Shown one piece after another: positions 35,934 through 38,345 of a stretch of 38,345 nucleotides of DNA. The stretch is from positions 1 to 38,345 of the IMG/VR virus record IMGVR_UViG_3300045125_000009; one strand, written 5' to 3'. Each line of letters opens with the position of its first letter. Positions within the stretch are counted from its first letter, which is position 1. Position numbers and translations under genes: made by a program. The notes below the pieces were generated by a model. It was not told where the DNA came from and did no database searches. It saw nothing but the letters and a program-made list of their open reading frames with translations. The DNA is from a virus.

Positions 35934-37062
35934 ATGGCTGATACCAAGATAAGCGCATTGGCATCTGGCGCTCCCGCATTAGGGACAGATGAGACTGTCG
36001 TTGCTCGCAGCGGAGCGAACTACAAACTCACGGTATCAGACATCACCGGATACTTGGGCTCGCCCATCACCGTCGCTAACGGCGGCACCGGGCAGTCGAG
36101 CTACACGAACGGCCAGCTCCTGATCGGTAACACCACCGGCAACACGCTGACCAAAGCCACGCTGACGGCGGGAACCGGCATCACCATCACGAACGGTTCC
36201 GGCAGCATCACGATTGCTGCGACGGGTGGCGGTGGCGGCACGGTCACCTCGGTAGGCGGCACCGGCACGGTCAACGGCATCACGCTCACGGGAACGGTAA
36301 CGTCCTCGGGTAACTTGACGCTGGGCGGCGCTCTGACGGGCGTTGATCTGACGACTCGGGTAGCAGGGCGCTCCCGATTGCGAACGGCGGTACGGGTTCG
36401 ACTTCAACTGACCTATTGCAATCTCGCATCGAACGTCACCGGCACCTTGCCGATTGCCAATGGCGGCACCGGCTCTACGTCAACGACGTACTGCAACCTG
36501 ACCTCAAACGTCACAGGCACTCTGCCTGTCGCCAACGGTGGCACGGGCATCACCTCGCTCGGCACAGGGTGTGGCGACTTGGCTCGGCACGCCATCGAGC
36601 GCGAACCTTGCGGCGGCGGTGACGGACGAGACCGGCACAGGCGCGTTGGTGTTTGCGACGTCGCCGACTCTGGTGACGCCGGTCCTCGGCACCCCGACCT
36701 CGGGCAACTCTCAACTTGCCGGCTGACGGCACGAACAACGTCGGCTATCGCAACATCCCGCAGTCAGGATCGGACAAGACGACGGCCTACACGCTTGCCG
36801 ACCACGGATGTCGGTAAGTTTGTCGGCGTCGGTTACGTCGGGCAGCATCGCGGTGCCGAACAGCACGTTTGCGGCAGGCGATGTAGTGAGCATTTTCAGC
36901 AACACCTCGGGCAACGTACACGCTGACGACAAACCCGACGAGCAGCTACATTGCTGGCACGGACACCGACCAAGGCCACGCGTTACTTTGGCGACAAGAG
37001 GTGTGGCGACGATATTGTTTATCATCGGAACGGTCTGCGTTATCAGCGGCAACGTGAGTTAA
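35934..37062 (+). CDS. Tail fibre protein with ANGGTG repeats
   Basis: ATG 35934 behind GGAG gives MADTKISALASGAPALGTDE, then TVVARSGANYKLTVSDITGY. The body contains repeated (V/I)ANGGTG modules, with TGNTLTKATLTAGTGITITN and IAATGGGGGTVTSVGGTGTV between them, the pattern of many phage fibre shafts. After SPTLVTPVLGTPTSGNSQLA the C-terminal head has NVGYRNIPQSGSDKTTAYTL, TTDVGKFVGV, SIAVPNSTFAAGDVVSIF and the hydrophobic end VTLATRGVATILFIIGTVCV with ISGNVS. About 375 residues. This terminal domain, a small beta fold with a hydrophobic final strand, is common in marine phages. Frame changes occur near 36350, 36410, 36565, 36720, 36800, 36835, 36885, 36920 and 36965. Confidence 0.75.
36376..36552 (+). 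repeat. 75-base repeats coding for ANGGTG fibre modules
   Basis: Copies of a module with ANGGTGST.....CNL.SNVTGTLP start near 36380, 36456 and 36531, a period of about 75 bases or 25 codons; one further ANGGTG lies at about 36075. The copies are diverged at third positions, so they are old or selected protein repeats. Confidence 0.7.
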
Positions 37063-37065
37063 GCC

Positions 37066-38345
37066 ATGAGCGCATTATGAGTCTGCTGCTCGGCCAAGTA
37101 GTGTCAGCGCAGCGGCATCACACCGAATACAAAATCTTCACCGCATCTCGGGTAACTGGACTGCCGCCCACGGGCGTGACGCGAGGTGGAATACCTTGTC
37201 GTCGCGGGTGGTGGCGGGTGGTGGTAATACGCATAGGCGGCGGAGGCGGCGCTGGTGGTTTCCGCACAGGCACGGGCTTTAGCGTCACAGCAGGAACCGA
37301 TTACGCAATAACCGTTGGAGCAGGTGGCGCAACGTCTGCGGATGACAGTCAACAAACGCTGGCGGCGCAGGATAGCGACTCTGTATTTAGCACCATCACC
37401 TCAACGGGTGGTGGCGGTGGTGGCGTGTGGCACAGGAGTGCAGAATCTGCCCCAAGCGGCGGCTCTGGTGGTGGCGGTGCGGGCGCGGCTTCGCAAGCCG
37501 GGGCGCAGGAAACACCCCAAGCGCCAGTCCATCGCAAGGAAATACATGGAGGCACCGGAAGCAGGTCTACGCCAAATTACGGTGGTGGCGGGTGGCGGCG
37601 GCGCATCGGCTGACTGGCGGCTAACGGTTCAGGTACAACCGGCGGCAGCGGCGGCAGCAGGCACCGCATCAAGCATTAGCGGCGGCTCTGTCACTTACGC
37701 TGGTGGTGGCGGTGGCGGCACTTACGCTGGCGGCACGGCTGGTTCTGGCGGCACAGGCGGTGGCGGCACGGGTCAAGTCTCGTCAACCGCAGCAACGTCT
37801 GGAACCGCTAATACGCGGTGGCGGCGGCGGTGGTGGCGCACAGGCTCCTATAGGCGCGAGGCGGCGCCGGCGGCTCCGGCATCGTCATCCTCCAAGTACA
37901 GCGGTACCCGTGCGGTCTGTCGTAGCCACGTTCGACCGCATGAGCGGCACATGGACTGCCCCGAGCGGTGTCACCGAGGTTGAGTACCTTGTGGTGGCGG
38001 GTGGTGGTGAGGGTGGTGGATACGGCGGTGGTGGTGGCGCAGGTGGATTCCGTACTGGAACTGGGTTGTCTGCAACCGCCGGAACCGATTACACGATCAC
38101 AGTTGGTGGTGGTGGTGGTGGCGGTACAGGATCACTGCAGGTAACGCGATCAAATGGTAGCAACTCTGTATTTAGCACCATCACTTCCGCAGGCGGCGGT
38201 GGCGGCGGTAAAGGTAATGCGTCCAACAAATGGGCTGGACGGAGGCTCTGGCGGCGGCGGTGGATATGGGCCTAATACAACCGGCACGCACTTCTGGGAA
38301 CAGGTAACACACCATCTGTAAGTCCATCACAGGGAAATAACGGTG
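37066..38345 (+). CDS. Glycine-rich tail fibre protein, N-terminal part
   Basis: ATG 37066 starts MSAL four bases after the previous stop; the frame then shifts to SHTEYKIFTASGNWTAP-like residues (about 37110-37160). One complete glycine-rich unit runs from about 37157 to 37900 and a second starts with GTWTAPSGVTEVEYLVVAGG near 37945, with GGFRTGTGLSATAGTDYTIT, VGGGGGG, SVFSTITSAGGGG and a third landmark at the window end. The gene leaves the window here and almost certainly continues as the gene ending at 1215. No separate trimer-forming or enzyme domain is visible; the N-terminus is very short, so attachment may rely on a partner fibre. Many indels break the frame. Confidence 0.75.
37157..37905 (+). 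repeat. Glycine-rich repeat unit 1
   Basis: A unit of about 745 bases with landmarks in order: WTAP, YLVVAGG, FRTGTG.S.TAGTDYAIT, VFSTITSTGGG, SGGGG, NTP..SPSQG, VTYAGGGGGG, GTANT and SGIVIL. The same order is found in the unit at 467-1203, and split between the two window ends. Confidence 0.75.
37945..38345 (+). repeat. Glycine-rich repeat unit 2, first half
   Basis: From WTAPSG (about 37951) to NTPS.SPSQGNNG at the very end of the window. The distance from WTAP to NTP is about 355 bases, the same as in the unit at 467, so this is a normal half unit cut by the window end. Confidence 0.75.

Noticed and set aside
1-38345. Terminal direct repeat or clean circular overlap between the two window ends
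   Set aside because: The similar 40-base segments differ at many positions and are parts of repeated protein units, so they are paralogous and not the same DNA.
1-38345. CRISPR array, tRNA genes, insertion sequences, integrase or attachment site
   Set aside because: No spaced identical repeats, cloverleaf sequences, transposase or integrase motifs were found by reading both strands; the repeats present code for Gly-rich or ANGGTG protein modules.

Overview
The window is almost a complete genome of a tailed double-stranded DNA phage with a short-tailed, T7-type virion (podovirus), probably an uncultured environmental phage of a Gram-negative bacterium. The evidence is a T7-like morphogenesis block (head-tail connector portal, scaffold, capsid, tail tubular proteins A and B, internal virion proteins, T7-type fibre adaptor), a GH24 endolysin for peptidoglycan, and a lambda-like recombination block (Erf, NinB, DUF1364). 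I see no RNA polymerase, DNA polymerase, primase, helicase, integrase, tRNA or CRISPR. Nothing in the sequence fixes the host genus.

Layout. Positions 1-1215 hold the end of a glycine-rich tail fibre gene whose start lies at the other end of the window (37066-38345), so the molecule is probably circular or circularly permuted and is broken here inside paralogous repeats. Positions 1212-2748 hold small fibre-associated genes, including a 2OG-Fe(II) oxygenase. Then follow the portal (2750-4427), a lysis cassette of membrane proteins plus endolysin (4432-6128), small Cys-rich genes and a metallophosphoesterase (to 7441), a Bbp19-like protein, the scaffold, the major capsid protein (8816-9705), head or neck proteins, the tail tube and nozzle (10492-14009), a GNAT-like protein, and three internal virion proteins. 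The last of these is a polyvalent protein of about 2,480 residues with a zinc-protease motif (16632-24088). A T7-type fibre adaptor and a beta-helix tailspike end the block (24123-26425).

The minus strand 26422-29179 is one tightly overlapping recombination and regulatory operon read from a near-consensus sigma70 promoter at 29213-29241. Divergent from it, a Cro-like HTH gene (29294) opens a plus-strand run of small genes with a PDDEXK-type resolvase. This leads through small basic proteins to the terminase (32758-34501) and then a second group of fibre genes (34741-37062) that runs into the glycine-rich fibre.

A caution for every entry: the sequence carries indels about every few hundred bases in nearly all longer genes. 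Conserved protein motifs continue across them in another frame, so I treat them as sequencing or assembly errors, not decay, and give each gene its full inferred span. Family names rest on motifs recognised by eye; no search was run.
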